A DNA stretch of 64,000 nt from Terriglobia bacterium (GCA_020072565.1 JAIQGI010000001.1:62001-126000); one strand, 5' to 3'; shown: positions 32,391 to 42,206, counted from the stretch's first letter. Notes: generated from the letters alone by a model not told the origin. Numbers and translations are program-made.

Positions 32391-33677
32391 ATGGGTATCC
32401 TGATGCACAAGACTCTGGGCATTCTTCTTGCCGGGGGGGCGGGCGAGCGTCTGTTCCCTCTCACGCGGCACAGAGCCAAGCCGGCAGTTCCCTTCGGGGG
32501 ATGCTATCGGATCGTGGATGTCACGCTCAGCAATTGCATCAACTCCGGCCTGCGCAAGGTCTTCATCCTGACTCAATACAAATCTCTGTCGCTGCACAGG
32601 CACATCCGGAACGGCTGGTACAACGTGGTTGCCAAGGACCTCGACGAGTTCATAGAAGTCATCCCGCCCCAGATGAGGGTTGGCGACAACTGGTACATGG
32701 GTACGGCGGATGCCGTCTGGCAGAACCTCTATTCGATCAAGGGTGTCGACCAGATCAACTTTGTCATGATCCTTTCGGGCGATCACATTTACAAGATGAA
32801 CTATTACCGCATGCTGAAGCAGCACGTCGACAAGCAGGCGGACGTAACCATCGGCGCCATCCAGGTGCCGCCGGAAAAAGCCCACCTTTTTGGGATCATG
32901 CAGGTGGATGAGTCCGGCCGAATCCGCGACTTCAGGGAAAAACCGTGCGTAATGGAACAGGGCAGCACGGTATCAGGCAAGATCTACGCCTCGATGGGGA
33001 TCTATGTTTTCAACAAATCGCTGCTGGCCGAGATACTTGAGGAAGATGCCCAGAATCTCGACTCCACACACGACTTCGGCCGGGACATCATCCCCGGGCT
33101 GATCAAGCGCTGCAGCGTCTACGCCCATCATTTCGTCGACGAAAACAAGAAAGAGTTCCAGTACTGGCTGGATGTGGGAACGCTGGAGGCGTACTACGAG
33201 GCCAACATGGACCTGATCGCGGTTAGCCCCCGTTTCAATCTCTATGACAAGGAATGGCCCATTCGTACCTACCAGCCCCAGTACCCGCCGGCCAAGTTTG
33301 TCTTTGCCCAAAAGGATCAACGCATGGGCGTTGCCCTCGACTCGATCGTGTCGGGAGGCTGCATCATAAGTGGCGGCAGGGTGGTGAACTCAGTGCTCTC
33401 GCCGGGGGTGCGCATCAACAGCTACTGCGAGGTTGACCACAGTATTCTCTTTCCGCACGTCGAGGTGGGGCGTCATTCGCGGATCTCCAAGGCCATTATC
33501 GACCGGGGTGTCCGCTTGCCAGAAAAAACGATCATCGGGTTCGATCCGGAAGAGGATCGAAGGCGGTTCCACGTAACCGAAAGCGGTATCGTGGTGGTCG
33601 CGCTCGAGGACCTGCGCCGCGGGCAAAGCCAGGAAGCCGGCCTCGCCTCAGCCGCCAGCGGTTCACTCCTGGGTTAA
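32391..33677 (+). CDS. glgC: Glucose-1-phosphate adenylyltransferase
   Basis: GlgC makes ADP-glucose, the first dedicated step of glycogen synthesis. The 428-residue protein has the nucleotidyltransferase signature LLAGGAGERLFPLTRHRAKPAVPFGG, the catalytic region ILSGDHIYKMNY with the conserved aspartate, DFREKP, and a C-terminal left-handed beta-helix (GCIISGGRVVNSVLSPGVRI, HSRISKAIIDRGV) involved in allostery. ATG 32391 follows GGAGGG; ATG 32403 would give MHKTLG and is also possible. It stands alone, convergent with the toast-rack lipoprotein gene, 39 bases away. Confidence 0.96.
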   Translation: MGILMHKTLGILLAGGAGERLFPLTRHRAKPAVPFGGCYRIVDVTLSNCINSGLRKVFILTQYKSLSLHRHIRNGWYNVVAKDLDEFIEVIPPQMRVGDNWYMGTADAVWQNLYSIKGVDQINFVMILSGDHIYKMNYYRMLKQHVDKQADVTIGAIQVPPEKAHLFGIMQVDESGRIRDFREKPCVMEQGSTVSGKIYASMGIYVFNKSLLAEILEEDAQNLDSTHDFGRDIIPGLIKRCSVYAHHFVDENKKEFQYWLDVGTLEAYYEANMDLIAVSPRFNLYDKEWPIRTYQPQYPPAKFVFAQKDQRMGVALDSIVSGGCIISGGRVVNSVLSPGVRINSYCEVDHSILFPHVEVGRHSRISKAIIDRGVRLPEKTIIGFDPEEDRRRFHVTESGIVVVALEDLRRGQSQEAGLASAASGSLLG

Positions 33678-33716
33678 TCGCGGAAAAGACGTGAACCCGC
33701 CAATCGGGTGGCTGCG

Positions 33717-34577
33717 TCAGATCCAGGTGATCCGGAAGCCGCCGATGCCGGTCGTGACGACCACCGAAACATGGATCTTCTTTTCGTTGTAATTCTCGCT
33801 GTAGTAGTCGGCGCCGGATTCTCTGTGAAAACCGTCGAGCCGCAGGCCGCTTAGGAAATGCTTTTCAGCGGAAACCCTGACGCCCACATCGCGCGGCATC
33901 TTCACGTCTACACCTCCCACGCCCACCTGGACTCGCACTTCGGCGTCCTGCTTCCACAAGCCGGAGAAATCAAGGTTGGCCCCGCCTACTCCGCCTTCGA
34001 ATTCAAACCGGCGGAAATTGAGGTTGCCCAGGCCGACGGCATCCAGGCTGCCCACGCCGTTGCGGAGGCGGATCTGGTCGCAGACTGTCGGATTCGGATC
34101 GTAAGCGGAGAGTCTGGCGCCGCCGACGCCGGCTTCGAGATCGAGGCGGCTCAGGCGCAGGCGCGACAGGGCGAGCCGGGCGTCACCCACGCCGGTATTG
34201 ACCTGAAGGCTGACCGGCAGCGCATCCGTGAGGGAGAGGATTAGCCTGTTGTTCTGCCGCTCGGTCCGGATACCCCCCAGATGATTGCTTTCGAGCTTGA
34301 AAGTGAGGCGTCCTTCGGTGCCGGGCTCATAGTTGATCTCGGGTAGGTAGCTGGACTTGTCATACTCCAGGGTTGCCGAGTACAGTCGCGACGCGCTTTG
34401 CCCCGAAATCTCGAGCGAGCCGATATCGAGGCGTACATCCGCTTGCAGGGAGGACTCACTGCCGATGGGGCGGCTCTGATTCATCGTGGCCATCTCCACG
34501 GGAACCCGCTGCTCCAAGTTGCAGCCGGAGCATAGAACAGCCGCTGCAATGCTTGCCTTCCAGAGGATGTCTCTCAT
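33717..34577 (-). CDS. Toast-rack domain lipoprotein
   Basis: A 286-residue lipoprotein with signal peptide and lipobox VLCSGC (Cys about 19). The mature protein is an array of beta-strand repeats ending in GVG: NTGVGDARLALSRLRL, EAGVGGARLSAYD, RNGVGSLDAVGLG, EGGVGGANLDFSG and QVGVGGVDVKMPRDVG, then a C-terminal TTGIGGFRITWI. This ladder is the 'toast-rack' arrangement found in LiaF C-terminal regions and relatives. Probably anchored at the inner or outer membrane facing the periplasm. Last gene of the five-gene sigma-factor operon, 21 bases after the DUF4097 gene. Confidence 0.82.
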   Translation of the reverse strand: MRDILWKASIAAAVLCSGCNLEQRVPVEMATMNQSRPIGSESSLQADVRLDIGSLEISGQSASRLYSATLEYDKSSYLPEINYEPGTEGRLTFKLESNHLGGIRTERQNNRLILSLTDALPVSLQVNTGVGDARLALSRLRLSRLDLEAGVGGARLSAYDPNPTVCDQIRLRNGVGSLDAVGLGNLNFRRFEFEGGVGGANLDFSGLWKQDAEVRVQVGVGGVDVKMPRDVGVRVSAEKHFLSGLRLDGFHRESGADYYSENYNEKKIHVSVVVTTGIGGFRITWI

Positions 34578-34598
34578 CGGATTTCTCCTGGACGATGA

Positions 34599-36422
34599 TT
34601 ATTTGTCGCGCCTGCTCGCCCGCTCGACCTCCAGGGCTCGCACAAAAATGTCGTTGTTTTCCGTCTCGAGGAAGATCTTGGGGGCTCCGGGTTTCAGCTT
34701 TTTGATCGTGGTGATGTCGCCGGGTCCGGAAGTGGGTTCCAGTCCGGCAAAGTCCGTTGAGATACGACCGTTGCGGGCAGTGGCATCGATCTGGAAAACA
34801 GAGTTCGGCGGCAAAGACAGGGTGATTTCGCCGTTGCTGTTTTTGACGTTGATCTCATCTTTTCCCAACGTCGCAGTCGACAGTGTGACATCACCGCGCT
34901 CGTTCGTCACCTTGCAGCCCTTGCTGAAGTCGTTCACGATCACTTCCTTCAAGGTCGTGCTGATTTCCACCGGACCGCCCACCCGGGTCACCTGGACGAG
35001 CGCCCCCTGTGCCGTAGCTTTGACATAACCGCCGACATCGTTAAGAGTGACTGAGCCCGAATTGGCGTCGACGTCCACGTTTCCTTTGACACCTTTCATT
35101 GTGGCTGTGGCGTACTGGCTTGAGAGTGTCACATTGGCGGCCACATCGGTCACCCGGATGCGCCTGCTGTGGCTGCTGGTGATCTTCAGGCTGTCCCCCA
35201 GGTTACTCACGCTGATCTGGCTCCCGCGGGCATCGATGATCACGGGCTTTGACACATGATCGATGACAATGCCGCCCTCTTCGTTCGCGACTGTCACTTT
35301 TCCCTCAATGTCGTTGATCTGCACCGGAGAGTACTGGTCGCGGATGTCGACATCGCCTTTGACAGTTTCCACGGTGACCCGCCCGTGGGAATCGACCGAG
35401 AGGTTGCCGGTCAGGTTTGCCAGCCTCGATTCGCCGTAGCTGTTTGCCACCGAGAAGCTGCCGCTGCACTCGCGCACTTCCAGAGGTTGATGGCTCGATT
35501 GGACGTTGAGCTTGCAGTCGAGACCCGAGACGTTCACTCCGCCGAAAGGATTTTGGATATCCAGCTGCACTTTCCTCGGGACCAGGATCTCCATATCGGT
35601 ATTGAAGCGGTAGTTCTTGGAAGACAGATCGTCTCGGTTCGATTTCACTGTGAAAGACGAAGCCTCCGCCTTGCCCTCTTCCCCTCCCTCGATTTTGATC
35701 TCGTCGGCGATCTGCCTGGCGCGCGCCTCATCGTCTTCGTAAACTCTCTTGCGCAGGCGGATGCGAACCTCGCCGTCACTGCCGGGGGAAACGGTGACGA
35801 GGCCGTGGGAATTCTCAATGCGCAAGGGTATTCCTGCGGGAAGGGGGTACGTGAATTCCTGAGTGTACTCGTGCGATGTCCCGATGAACACGTCGGTGCC
35901 GCCGATGTTTATGGATGTTGACAGGATGTCCTTCATGGCGCTGTCTGGGATCTGGGAGATCGCCAAGCCGATGATGAGCACAAACAGTATGCCGAAAACC
36001 TCTCCGATCTTGAGGGAAACTCCTTCTTTTTGCCGGAAGTAGTCAATAACCTTTCCCAAGCCGAGCAGGATGAGAAGAATCGGCCAGTAACGCCGCGCAA
36101 TCGCCCACAAATCCGGCCCGATGCCGAAGTTCTTGAGCAGGAACACGATCCCCAGGGCAGCCCAGAGCAGGCCCCCCAACAACGAGGGCCGCCGTCTTCG
36201 CAAGCGCCTCGCGGCGGGATCTGCGGCTGCCGGCTCCTCCTGCCAGGTGAAATAGAAATAGAGCTTTTTCGCCCCGACCAGAATCAGCAGGACCGGCCAA
36301 TAGCGTGCGACCAACTGCCACGCTCTGAGGGTCGAATACCAGTTGGAAAGAAAAAAGGCCAGACCGATGCAGATCAGGATCACCCCGAAGATTAATGCGC
36401 CCTTGCGGGAACCAGCAGACAT
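34599..36422 (-). CDS. DUF5668-DUF4097 membrane protein
   Basis: A 607-residue protein with two parts. Residues 1-165 hold about five hydrophobic segments in the LiaI/LiaF-like DUF5668 pattern, with twice-repeated (A)RRYWPxLLILxG motifs (ARYWPVLLILVGAKKLY and ARRYWPILLILLGLGKVID). The remaining 440 residues are a long DUF4097-type beta solenoid with many short repeats (VTVETVKGDVDIRDQYSPVQ, VTLNDVGGYVKATAQGALVQ, INVKNSNGEITLSLPP) expected outside the cytoplasmic membrane. The solenoid resembles B. subtilis LiaG-type proteins in family, the membrane part LiaF. It may sense or bind envelope components; this is inference. Fifteen bases separate it from the upstream B-box gene. Confidence 0.85.
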   Translation of the reverse strand: MSAGSRKGALIFGVILICIGLAFFLSNWYSTLRAWQLVARYWPVLLILVGAKKLYFYFTWQEEPAAADPAARRLRRRRPSLLGGLLWAALGIVFLLKNFGIGPDLWAIARRYWPILLILLGLGKVIDYFRQKEGVSLKIGEVFGILFVLIIGLAISQIPDSAMKDILSTSINIGGTDVFIGTSHEYTQEFTYPLPAGIPLRIENSHGLVTVSPGSDGEVRIRLRKRVYEDDEARARQIADEIKIEGGEEGKAEASSFTVKSNRDDLSSKNYRFNTDMEILVPRKVQLDIQNPFGGVNVSGLDCKLNVQSSHQPLEVRECSGSFSVANSYGESRLANLTGNLSVDSHGRVTVETVKGDVDIRDQYSPVQINDIEGKVTVANEEGGIVIDHVSKPVIIDARGSQISVSNLGDSLKITSSHSRRIRVTDVAANVTLSSQYATATMKGVKGNVDVDANSGSVTLNDVGGYVKATAQGALVQVTRVGGPVEISTTLKEVIVNDFSKGCKVTNERGDVTLSTATLGKDEINVKNSNGEITLSLPPNSVFQIDATARNGRISTDFAGLEPTSGPGDITTIKKLKPGAPKIFLETENNDIFVRALEVERASRRDK

Positions 36423-36437
36423 GAGATCCTCCTCCTA

Positions 36438-37073
36438 CTAATCCTTATGCTCGCTCACCGCGGCCGTCTTCCTGGCTGACGACTCTTCTTCCCGTTCGCG
36501 CAGAGATCGGTAGACGAAATATGCTCCCAGCCCGATAAAGACAAGCGGCCACAGCCGGTTGAGGAAAGGGTAATGGATAAAGTTCTTCAGCAGAAACAAC
36601 ATGCCCATGCCGATGAGGAGGATGCCCCAGGCGGCAACCGTCTTGTCCTTGCCCGGGCTTTCGGGCACGGGCTTCTGCTCCATCCGTGCCCGAAGTCTGG
36701 CTTCCGCGATGCGATAGGAATCGAACATGGTGTAAATAAGGAAGACAAAGGCCCCGAATCCGAACACCCCGCTGAAATTGTCACCCATGATGGTGAGCGC
36801 CGCGAACACTGCAAACTGGGTGATGGCCTTCTGGTAGTCGCCGTTATAGACGGCTCCCATGCCGGGGATCAAAGAGAGTGCAGCTGCACGTTTGGGCGCA
36901 TCTGAGGGAATGCGGAGATCCTTGACGGCAGCCGCCCACTCCGCGCCGCGCACGAGACAATCCTGGCAATAAACCTTGCCTTTGATCTGATGCGAACATT
37001 CGGCGCACAGGGCCCTGCTGCACGTACTGCAGAATTCCTGGGACTCCACTGCGGGATGATATGCGCATTTCAT
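36438..37073 (-). CDS. B-box-type zinc-finger membrane protein
   Basis: A 211-residue protein. Residues 1-45 form a B-box-like zinc finger: MKCAYHPAVESQEFCSTCSR then CAECSHQIKGKVYCQDC, with Cys3, His6, and further CxxC pairs. After a linker comes a hydrophobic region (about 65-115, LSLIPGMGAVYNGDYQKAITQ, a TM2-domain-like pattern) and a DUF5668-like pair of membrane segments near the C-terminus (WGILLIGMGMLFLLKN, LWPLVFIGLGAYFVY). The zinc finger should face the cytoplasm. In the operon it sits between the anti-sigma factor and the DUF4097 protein; it may link membrane state to a cytosolic partner (inference). Confidence 0.85.
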   Translation of the reverse strand: MKCAYHPAVESQEFCSTCSRALCAECSHQIKGKVYCQDCLVRGAEWAAAVKDLRIPSDAPKRAAALSLIPGMGAVYNGDYQKAITQFAVFAALTIMGDNFSGVFGFGAFVFLIYTMFDSYRIAEARLRARMEQKPVPESPGKDKTVAAWGILLIGMGMLFLLKNFIHYPFLNRLWPLVFIGLGAYFVYRSLREREEESSARKTAAVSEHKD

Positions 37074-37108
37074 GAGTCATCTCCTTCCAGGCTGATGGCC
37101 TGCCCTGG

Positions 37109-37735
37109 CTAAGCGGGAAACAGCCAGACGCTGCTCTTCTGGCCGGGGTTTTTTTCCTGCTGCTTCTGCTCTGCCGGTTTCTTCTTGCCTTCGACCGGCA
37201 CATCCAGCTTCTGGATCATGTCACCCAGCGTGCCGAACACATTGTTCTTGATTGAGGAAAATTGGGTTTGCCACTCGTTTTTCGCGTTGTACAGTCTCAG
37301 CCCTTCGCTATAGAGTTGCTGCACACCGCGGTCCATTTTGAGCAACAGCCCTTTGGGCGAGAGAACGGAGGCAAGTACATTCGCGCGCGGGACCATCAGA
37401 TCCACCGCCAGGGCCACGAAGAGCAAGCCCAGACCGGCGCTCATCGCAAAGCGCGGGGTCAGGGCGGGCCGCAAGAAGTGGGTCCTGAGGCGTTCGCGAA
37501 AGGAGCGTGTCCGTGGCCGCCCTGAGGTCCGAAGCAGGATTCGGTCGAGCAGCGCCGCATCCACCTCATAGGATGGAAATGCCCTGCAGGTGACGAGCAT
37601 GGATCGCATCTCCTCCATCAGGACCAGGCAACTGTGACATTCCTGGAGGTGCTCTGCCACCTGCACCATCTCCTCGTGCGGCAAGGTGCGCTCGACGTAC
37701 TCGCTCAAGCGTTCTTCTATTAATCCGCACTTCAT
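37109..37735 (-). CDS. Zinc-binding anti-sigma factor (ZAS/zf-HC2)
   Basis: A 208-residue membrane protein. The N-terminal zf-HC2 domain has Cys3 and the ZAS motif EHLQECHSC (HxxxCxxC, His about 29, Cys 33 and 36), which in this family binds zinc and clasps the cognate ECF sigma factor. A single membrane segment (about 97-114, SAGLGLLFVALAVDLMVP) leads to a periplasmic part of about 95 residues ending in a lysine/glutamine-rich tail. It starts nine bases after the sigma-factor stop, the standard arrangement for a sigma/anti-sigma pair. Confidence 0.93.
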   Translation of the reverse strand: MKCGLIEERLSEYVERTLPHEEMVQVAEHLQECHSCLVLMEEMRSMLVTCRAFPSYEVDAALLDRILLRTSGRPRTRSFRERLRTHFLRPALTPRFAMSAGLGLLFVALAVDLMVPRANVLASVLSPKGLLLKMDRGVQQLYSEGLRLYNAKNEWQTQFSSIKNNVFGTLGDMIQKLDVPVEGKKKPAEQKQQEKNPGQKSSVWLFPA

Positions 37736-37744
37736 ACCTGCCCC

Positions 37745-38323
37745 CTAGACCTGCATTCCTGCTTTCGCCCGTCGCTTGGTCAGCAGCTTCCCCAGCTCCA
37801 AACGCCCCCGGTTGATCCGGCTCTTGATCGTGCCTTCCGGGACCCCCACCAGTTCGGCGATCTCCTGGTAGGCCATGCCTTCCAAATCGCGCAGGATGAT
37901 CGCTTCCTTGAGTTCCGGAGAAAGCGCCTGCAGGCCCTCTCTGAGAAAAATGGCAGCTTCCGATTGCTCGACGCCCCGCTGGGGATTGGGAATCTTGTCG
38001 TCCGAAAGATTCATGTTTTCCATTTCCTCGGTCCCTGCGGTCTGCTGATAGCGCCTTGTCCGCCGGTAGTGATCAATAATCAGGTTGCGTCCGACTTTCA
38101 TGATCCAGCTCTGAAAGCTGCCGGATTCGGAGCGGAAACTCTTGAGATTTTGATAAACCCGGATGAATATCTCCTGAGTTAAGTCCTCCGCCTCGTCCCG
38201 GCGACAAGTGTAACGATAAGTCAGGTTGTAAATTCGCTTGGCGTACGAATTCACAACCGTCTCCCAGGCGGCGTCATCTCCCTGGAGACAGCGCTCTACC
38301 GTTTTTTCATCGCCCGGGAGCAA
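37745..38323 (-). CDS. ECF (group 4) sigma factor
   Basis: A 192-residue RpoE-like sigma factor. Region 2 is seen as YRYTCRRDEAEDLTQEIFIR and VYQNLKSFRSESGSFQSWIM, region 4 as LSPELKEAIILRDLEGMAYQ and EIAELVGVPEGTIKSRINRG. The start is taken as TTG 38323 because AAGGAG lies six bases before it; the frame extends to TTG 38371 without support. It is the first gene of a tight operon with an anti-sigma factor and three envelope proteins, all 9-35 bases apart, so it very probably controls its own operon. I see no certain ECF -35/-10 pair upstream. Confidence 0.95.
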   Translation of the reverse strand: MLPGDEKTVERCLQGDDAAWETVVNSYAKRIYNLTYRYTCRRDEAEDLTQEIFIRVYQNLKSFRSESGSFQSWIMKVGRNLIIDHYRRTRRYQQTAGTEEMENMNLSDDKIPNPQRGVEQSEAAIFLREGLQALSPELKEAIILRDLEGMAYQEIAELVGVPEGTIKSRINRGRLELGKLLTKRRAKAGMQV

Positions 38324-38713
38324 TCGTAACTCCTTATCTCCTGTCCCAATCAACGAAAGGGGACGAGGCAAAGTTCAATAAATCGGATCAGGGCCTTCAG
38401 TCGCGGCCCGGACGGCGAGAATGGAATGATCAGGTCAGAGATTGAACTGTATCAGGCTCCGGAAAAAGAAGATACATTTTCTTATTTCTGAATGGCTTCT
38501 GCAACATCATCCGCAAAAAGGGATTCTTTCTCTCTTCCAGCTCTGACATACAGGGCTGTGATTCCAGGGTAGAAAACGGAAATGTTCGCTTGCTGCGGCA
38601 GGCGTCCAGCCGTTTCTTCTTGACCTTTTGGGCATTTTCATATTTATTTCTGTAACGTCTTTGAAATAGCTAACTTGAAGGATTTGCAAAGAGAGCGGGG
38701 ATCGTTCGAATCG
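38324..38713. other. Divergent region between the sigma-factor operon and nrdR
   Basis: A 390-base stretch without a gene. On the plus strand TTGACC (38620-38625) with an A/T-rich TATTTATT (38641-38648) could be a weak promoter for nrdR. The string TGTAACG at 38651-38657 followed about 13 bases later by GCTAAC is of ECF-promoter character, but its spacing and direction (towards nrdR) are not compelling. DNA at 38460-38490 is AT-rich. Confidence 0.35.
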
Positions 38714-39175
38714 ATGAAATGCCCTTATTGCGGACATACGAAGGATCGTGTGGTGGACTCGCGGGAAAGCCGCGACGGTGATTCGATCCGGCGGCGGCGC
38801 CAGTGTCTGCAGTGCTCACGGCGTTTTACCAGCTATGAACGGATCGATGAAATTCCTTACATGGTGGTAAAGAAGGACGGCGGAAGGGAGAAGTTTGATC
38901 GCGGCAAGATTCTGAATGGGCTCCTGAAAGCCTGTGAGAAGAGGCCGGTCAGCCTTACGCAGCTCGAAAAAATCGTTGATCTGGTCGAACTCCGGGTGCA
39001 GGAGAGTCCCGATCGCGAACTCGAGACTGTGGCTATCGGCAAAATTCTGCTTTCCGAACTCAGGCGTTTGGATAAGGTTGCTTACCTGCGCTTCGCCTCG
39101 GTATATCTGGAATTCGAGGATGTGGCGGAATTCATGACCGAAATCAACGAGTTGTTTGAAAAAAAGCCGTCGTGA
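38714..39175 (+). CDS. nrdR: Transcriptional repressor NrdR
   Basis: NrdR represses ribonucleotide reductase genes in response to bound ATP/dATP. The 153-residue protein begins [20 protein letters not shown] and has the zinc ribbon CxxC...CxxC (Cys 3, 6, then [13 protein letters not shown]) followed by the ATP-cone domain ([20 protein letters not shown]). ATG 38714 gives the invariant family N-terminus. It is followed by an Hsp20 gene and lon; no nrd genes are in the window. Confidence 0.96.
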   Translation: MKCPYCGHTKDRVVDSRESRDGDSIRRRRQCLQCSRRFTSYERIDEIPYMVVKKDGGREKFDRGKILNGLLKACEKRPVSLTQLEKIVDLVELRVQESPDRELETVAIGKILLSELRRLDKVAYLRFASVYLEFEDVAEFMTEINELFEKKPS

Positions 39176-39236
39176 GCCCGCGCGCCGAATCCGAGCGTGA
39201 TACGGGCGTTTGTCCGATCGGCTGTCTGGGTCAACC

Positions 39237-39695
39237 ATGTCGAAATCGCACAAGCGAAACCCCTACGATCAAGTCCGATCCACCCTGATTCTCGAAGCGG
39301 AGGAAATCCTGGGCCGCCTCGAGGTAGGCAATTGGATTCCCAACGTCGACATCTGCGAGACGGCAGATGCCGTCGTGGTCCGCGTGGAGCTGCCGGGCAT
39401 TGAACCTGCGGATATCCGGATTACGATAGAGGGCAACTTACTGCGGGTCCAGGGCACGAAACGCGAACCCGCGGCCGTGCGCGAGCGCATTTCCTACTAT
39501 TGTCTCGAAAGAAGGTATGGAAAGTTCGACCGCCATATCACCATTGACTGGGTTGTGGATGGCGCCCGTTCGAGTGCCACCCTGGTCGACGGCATCCTTA
39601 CCATCGCGATTCCGAGGATCGAGAATCGGCGGGGCAGGATTTTCGAGATTCCGATTACGAGTAAGCAACAGGGAAACAGAAAGGGGACAACCTGA
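39237..39695 (+). CDS. Small heat shock protein (Hsp20 family)
   Basis: A 152-residue alpha-crystallin-type chaperone that binds unfolding proteins without ATP. The domain runs from about residue 35: WIPNVDICETADAVVVRVEL, PGIEPADIRITIEGNLLRVQG, then RISYYCLERRYGKFDRHITI and the C-terminal VDGILTIAIPRI, followed by an IPI tail (IxI motif) for oligomer contacts. ATG 39237 is chosen; TTG 39210 is in frame but has no ribosome-binding site. It lies just upstream of lon, a natural protein-quality-control pair; no CIRCE element is visible. Confidence 0.92.
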   Translation: MSKSHKRNPYDQVRSTLILEAEEILGRLEVGNWIPNVDICETADAVVVRVELPGIEPADIRITIEGNLLRVQGTKREPAAVRERISYYCLERRYGKFDRHITIDWVVDGARSSATLVDGILTIAIPRIENRRGRIFEIPITSKQQGNRKGTT

Positions 39696-39827
39696 GTTTC
39701 CGGACCTGGCATGCAAGATCGACTTTAAAGGAAGGGAGGAACCGAAAACTCTCTCCTTTTTCCCTTTGGAGTGAAACTCGCCAACTGAATCCGGATCGAC
39801 AATAGGCGAAAGGACTTTAAATCGGTT

Positions 39828-42206
39828 ATGCCGACAGCAGGGTTAAAGCAAGATTCACCAATGAAGGAGGCGGGTGCCGCGCAGGACGAGCAGCTCCAGA
39901 TTCCGGAGCAACTGCCGGTGCTCCCTTTGCGGGATGTCGTTACGTTTCCGTACATGATCCTGCCGCTGCTGGTATCCTTGGACAAAGCCATTCACGCCGT
40001 GGATCAAGCGCTGACCCAGAATCGCATGATTCTACTTTTAACCCAGCGCGATCAGGAGGCAGAGAGCCCGACGCCGGAGGAGATGTACGACATCGGGACC
40101 GTGGGCATGGTGATCCGTATGCTCAAGATGCCGGATCAGGGTGTGCGGGTCCTGGTCCAGGGTGTCGCCCGCGCACGGGTGGAGGGTTGGGCCGAGGGCT
40201 TATCCTTTCTGCAGGCGAAGGTGAAGGTACTGGAGGAGGTAACTCCCGAGACCGCCGGTCTCGAGATCGAAGCGCTCACCCGCAATGTCAGAGAAGCCCT
40301 GGAAAAGGCGGCCTCGCTTGGGAAAAACATAGCGCCCGAGATCATTGCCATCTCCTCAAATATGAGTGATCCCGGCCGACTGGCCGACCTAGTCGCATCC
40401 AACCTGACGCTCAAGATCGACGATGCCCAGGCTGTTCTTTCCATCCTTGATCCGGCGCGGCGTCTGCGCCGCATCAATGAGCTGCTCACCCGCGAGGTCG
40501 AGCTCCTTACGGTCCAGCAGCAGATCAACATCCAGGCAAAGGACGAAATCGAAAAGGGCCAGCGGGAGTATTTCCTGCGCCAACAGCTCAAAGCGATCCA
40601 GAGCGAGCTGGGTGAAGGAAACGAGGTGGCCGAGGAAGTCGCTCGCTACCTGAAGAAGGCCGATGAGATCAAGATGTCCAAGGAAGCGCGCGATGAATTC
40701 GACGTCCAGGTGCACAGGCTCGAGCGCATGAATCCCGAGTCTGCCGAAACCGCGACGCTGCGCACCTACCTGGACTGGATGGTCGGCCTGCCCTGGAGTT
40801 TCCAGACAGAGGACAACCTCAATCTGCGCAAGGCGCGCAAGATCCTGAACGAGGACCATTACGGCCTCGAGAAGATCAAGGAGCGGATCCTCGAACATCT
40901 GGCCGTGCGCAAGATCAAAAAAACCACCAAGGGGCCGATCCTGTGTTTTGTCGGGCCCCCCGGAACCGGGAAGACCTCATTGGGCAAATCGATTGCGCGC
41001 GCATTGGGGAGGAAATTTGTGCGCCTGAGTCTCGGCGGCATGCACGACGAAGCCGAAATCCGGGGCCACCGGCGCACTTATGTGGGGGCATTGCCCGGCC
41101 GGATCATCCAGAGTCTGCACCAGGCCGGAACCAGAAACCCGGTCTTCATGATGGACGAGGTGGACAAGATCGGTGCCGACTTTCGCGGCGATCCATCCTC
41201 CGCCCTGCTGGAGGTCCTGGATCCGGAGCAGAACGATTCGTTCCGGGACAACTATCTTGGCGTTCCCTTCGATCTCTCGGATGTGCTGTTCGTCACCACG
41301 GCCAATGTTCTCGACACTATCCAGCCCGCCTTCCGTGACCGCATGGAGATCATCGCGCTTTCGGGCTATACGGAATCGGAGAAACTCCAGATCGCGAAGC
41401 GGCACCTGATCCCGAAGCAACTGGAGGCGCACGGCCTGGGGCCGGACGGCGTCATTTTCCCGGACAACGTCCTCGTCAGGATGATCCGCGGCTATACGCG
41501 GGAGGCCGGCTTGCGCAACCTCGAGCGCGAGGTCGCGGCGATCTGCAGGAAAGTGGCCATGAAGTTTGCCATGGGCAACCGCAAGTGCGTGCTTCTGAAC
41601 ACCGCCAACCTCCATCGATATTTAGGCTCGCAGCGGATCCTGCCGGGTGAGCACCTGGCGCACAATCAGGTGGGAGTTGCGACCGGCCTCGCCTGGACTC
41701 CGTTCGGGGGCGAGATTCTGTACGTCGAGGCTCAGGCGATGGCGGGCAAGGGATCGCTGATTCTGACCGGCCAGATGGGGGACGTGATGAAAGAATCGGC
41801 ACAGGCCGCCATGAGTTACACGCGAGCCCACGCAGCCAAATACGGTATTCCGCAGGATTTCTTCTCGGCGCATGATTTCCACATTCACATTCCGGAGGGT
41901 TCGATCCCGAAGGATGGACCCTCGGCCGGTGTCACCCTGACTTCTGCTCTGATTTCCGCTTGCACCGGTCGCCCGCTGAACAAATCCATTGCCATGACGG
42001 GGGAGATCACCTTGAGTGGAAACGTTCTTCCGGTCGGGGGGATCAAGGAGAAAGTTCTTGCTGCTCATCGAGAACAAGTCAGCACCGTGATTCTGCCACG
42101 CCCCAATAAAAAGGATCTGGAGGAGATTCCCAAAGAGGTGCGGCGGGACCTCCAGGTGATTCTTGTGGATCGATTGACCGAAGTGCTGCAACGTGCTTTT
42201 GTCTGA
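39828..42206 (+). CDS. lon: ATP-dependent protease La
   Basis: Lon degrades misfolded and regulatory proteins in the cytoplasm. The 792-residue protein has the N-terminal LAN substrate domain ([20 protein letters not shown]), a coiled coil, the AAA+ module with Walker [13 protein letters not shown] (about 363-374) and Walker [13 protein letters not shown], and the C-terminal S16 peptidase domain with catalytic Ser in [11 protein letters not shown] and Lys in [16 protein letters not shown] 39828 is taken; ATG 39861 is an alternative. The thiL open frame begins within or just after its end. Confidence 0.97.
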   Translation: MPTAGLKQDSPMKEAGAAQDEQLQIPEQLPVLPLRDVVTFPYMILPLLVSLDKAIHAVDQALTQNRMILLLTQRDQEAESPTPEEMYDIGTVGMVIRMLKMPDQGVRVLVQGVARARVEGWAEGLSFLQAKVKVLEEVTPETAGLEIEALTRNVREALEKAASLGKNIAPEIIAISSNMSDPGRLADLVASNLTLKIDDAQAVLSILDPARRLRRINELLTREVELLTVQQQINIQAKDEIEKGQREYFLRQQLKAIQSELGEGNEVAEEVARYLKKADEIKMSKEARDEFDVQVHRLERMNPESAETATLRTYLDWMVGLPWSFQTEDNLNLRKARKILNEDHYGLEKIKERILEHLAVRKIKKTTKGPILCFVGPPGTGKTSLGKSIARALGRKFVRLSLGGMHDEAEIRGHRRTYVGALPGRIIQSLHQAGTRNPVFMMDEVDKIGADFRGDPSSALLEVLDPEQNDSFRDNYLGVPFDLSDVLFVTTANVLDTIQPAFRDRMEIIALSGYTESEKLQIAKRHLIPKQLEAHGLGPDGVIFPDNVLVRMIRGYTREAGLRNLEREVAAICRKVAMKFAMGNRKCVLLNTANLHRYLGSQRILPGEHLAHNQVGVATGLAWTPFGGEILYVEAQAMAGKGSLILTGQMGDVMKESAQAAMSYTRAHAAKYGIPQDFFSAHDFHIHIPEGSIPKDGPSAGVTLTSALISACTGRPLNKSIAMTGEITLSGNVLPVGGIKEKVLAAHREQVSTVILPRPNKKDLEEIPKEVRRDLQVILVDRLTEVLQRAFV

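Noticed and set aside
38651-38680. TGTAACG...GCTAAC as an ECF promoter
   Set aside because: The spacing is shorter than usual and it points towards nrdR, not to the sigma-factor operon; kept only as a remark.
38695-38720. A TTCGAATC string resembling a tRNA T-loop
   Set aside because: No cloverleaf can be drawn around it, and it overlaps the nrdR start.
39176-39236. CIRCE element before the Hsp20 gene
   Set aside because: No TTAGCACTC/GAGTGCTAA inverted pair is present.
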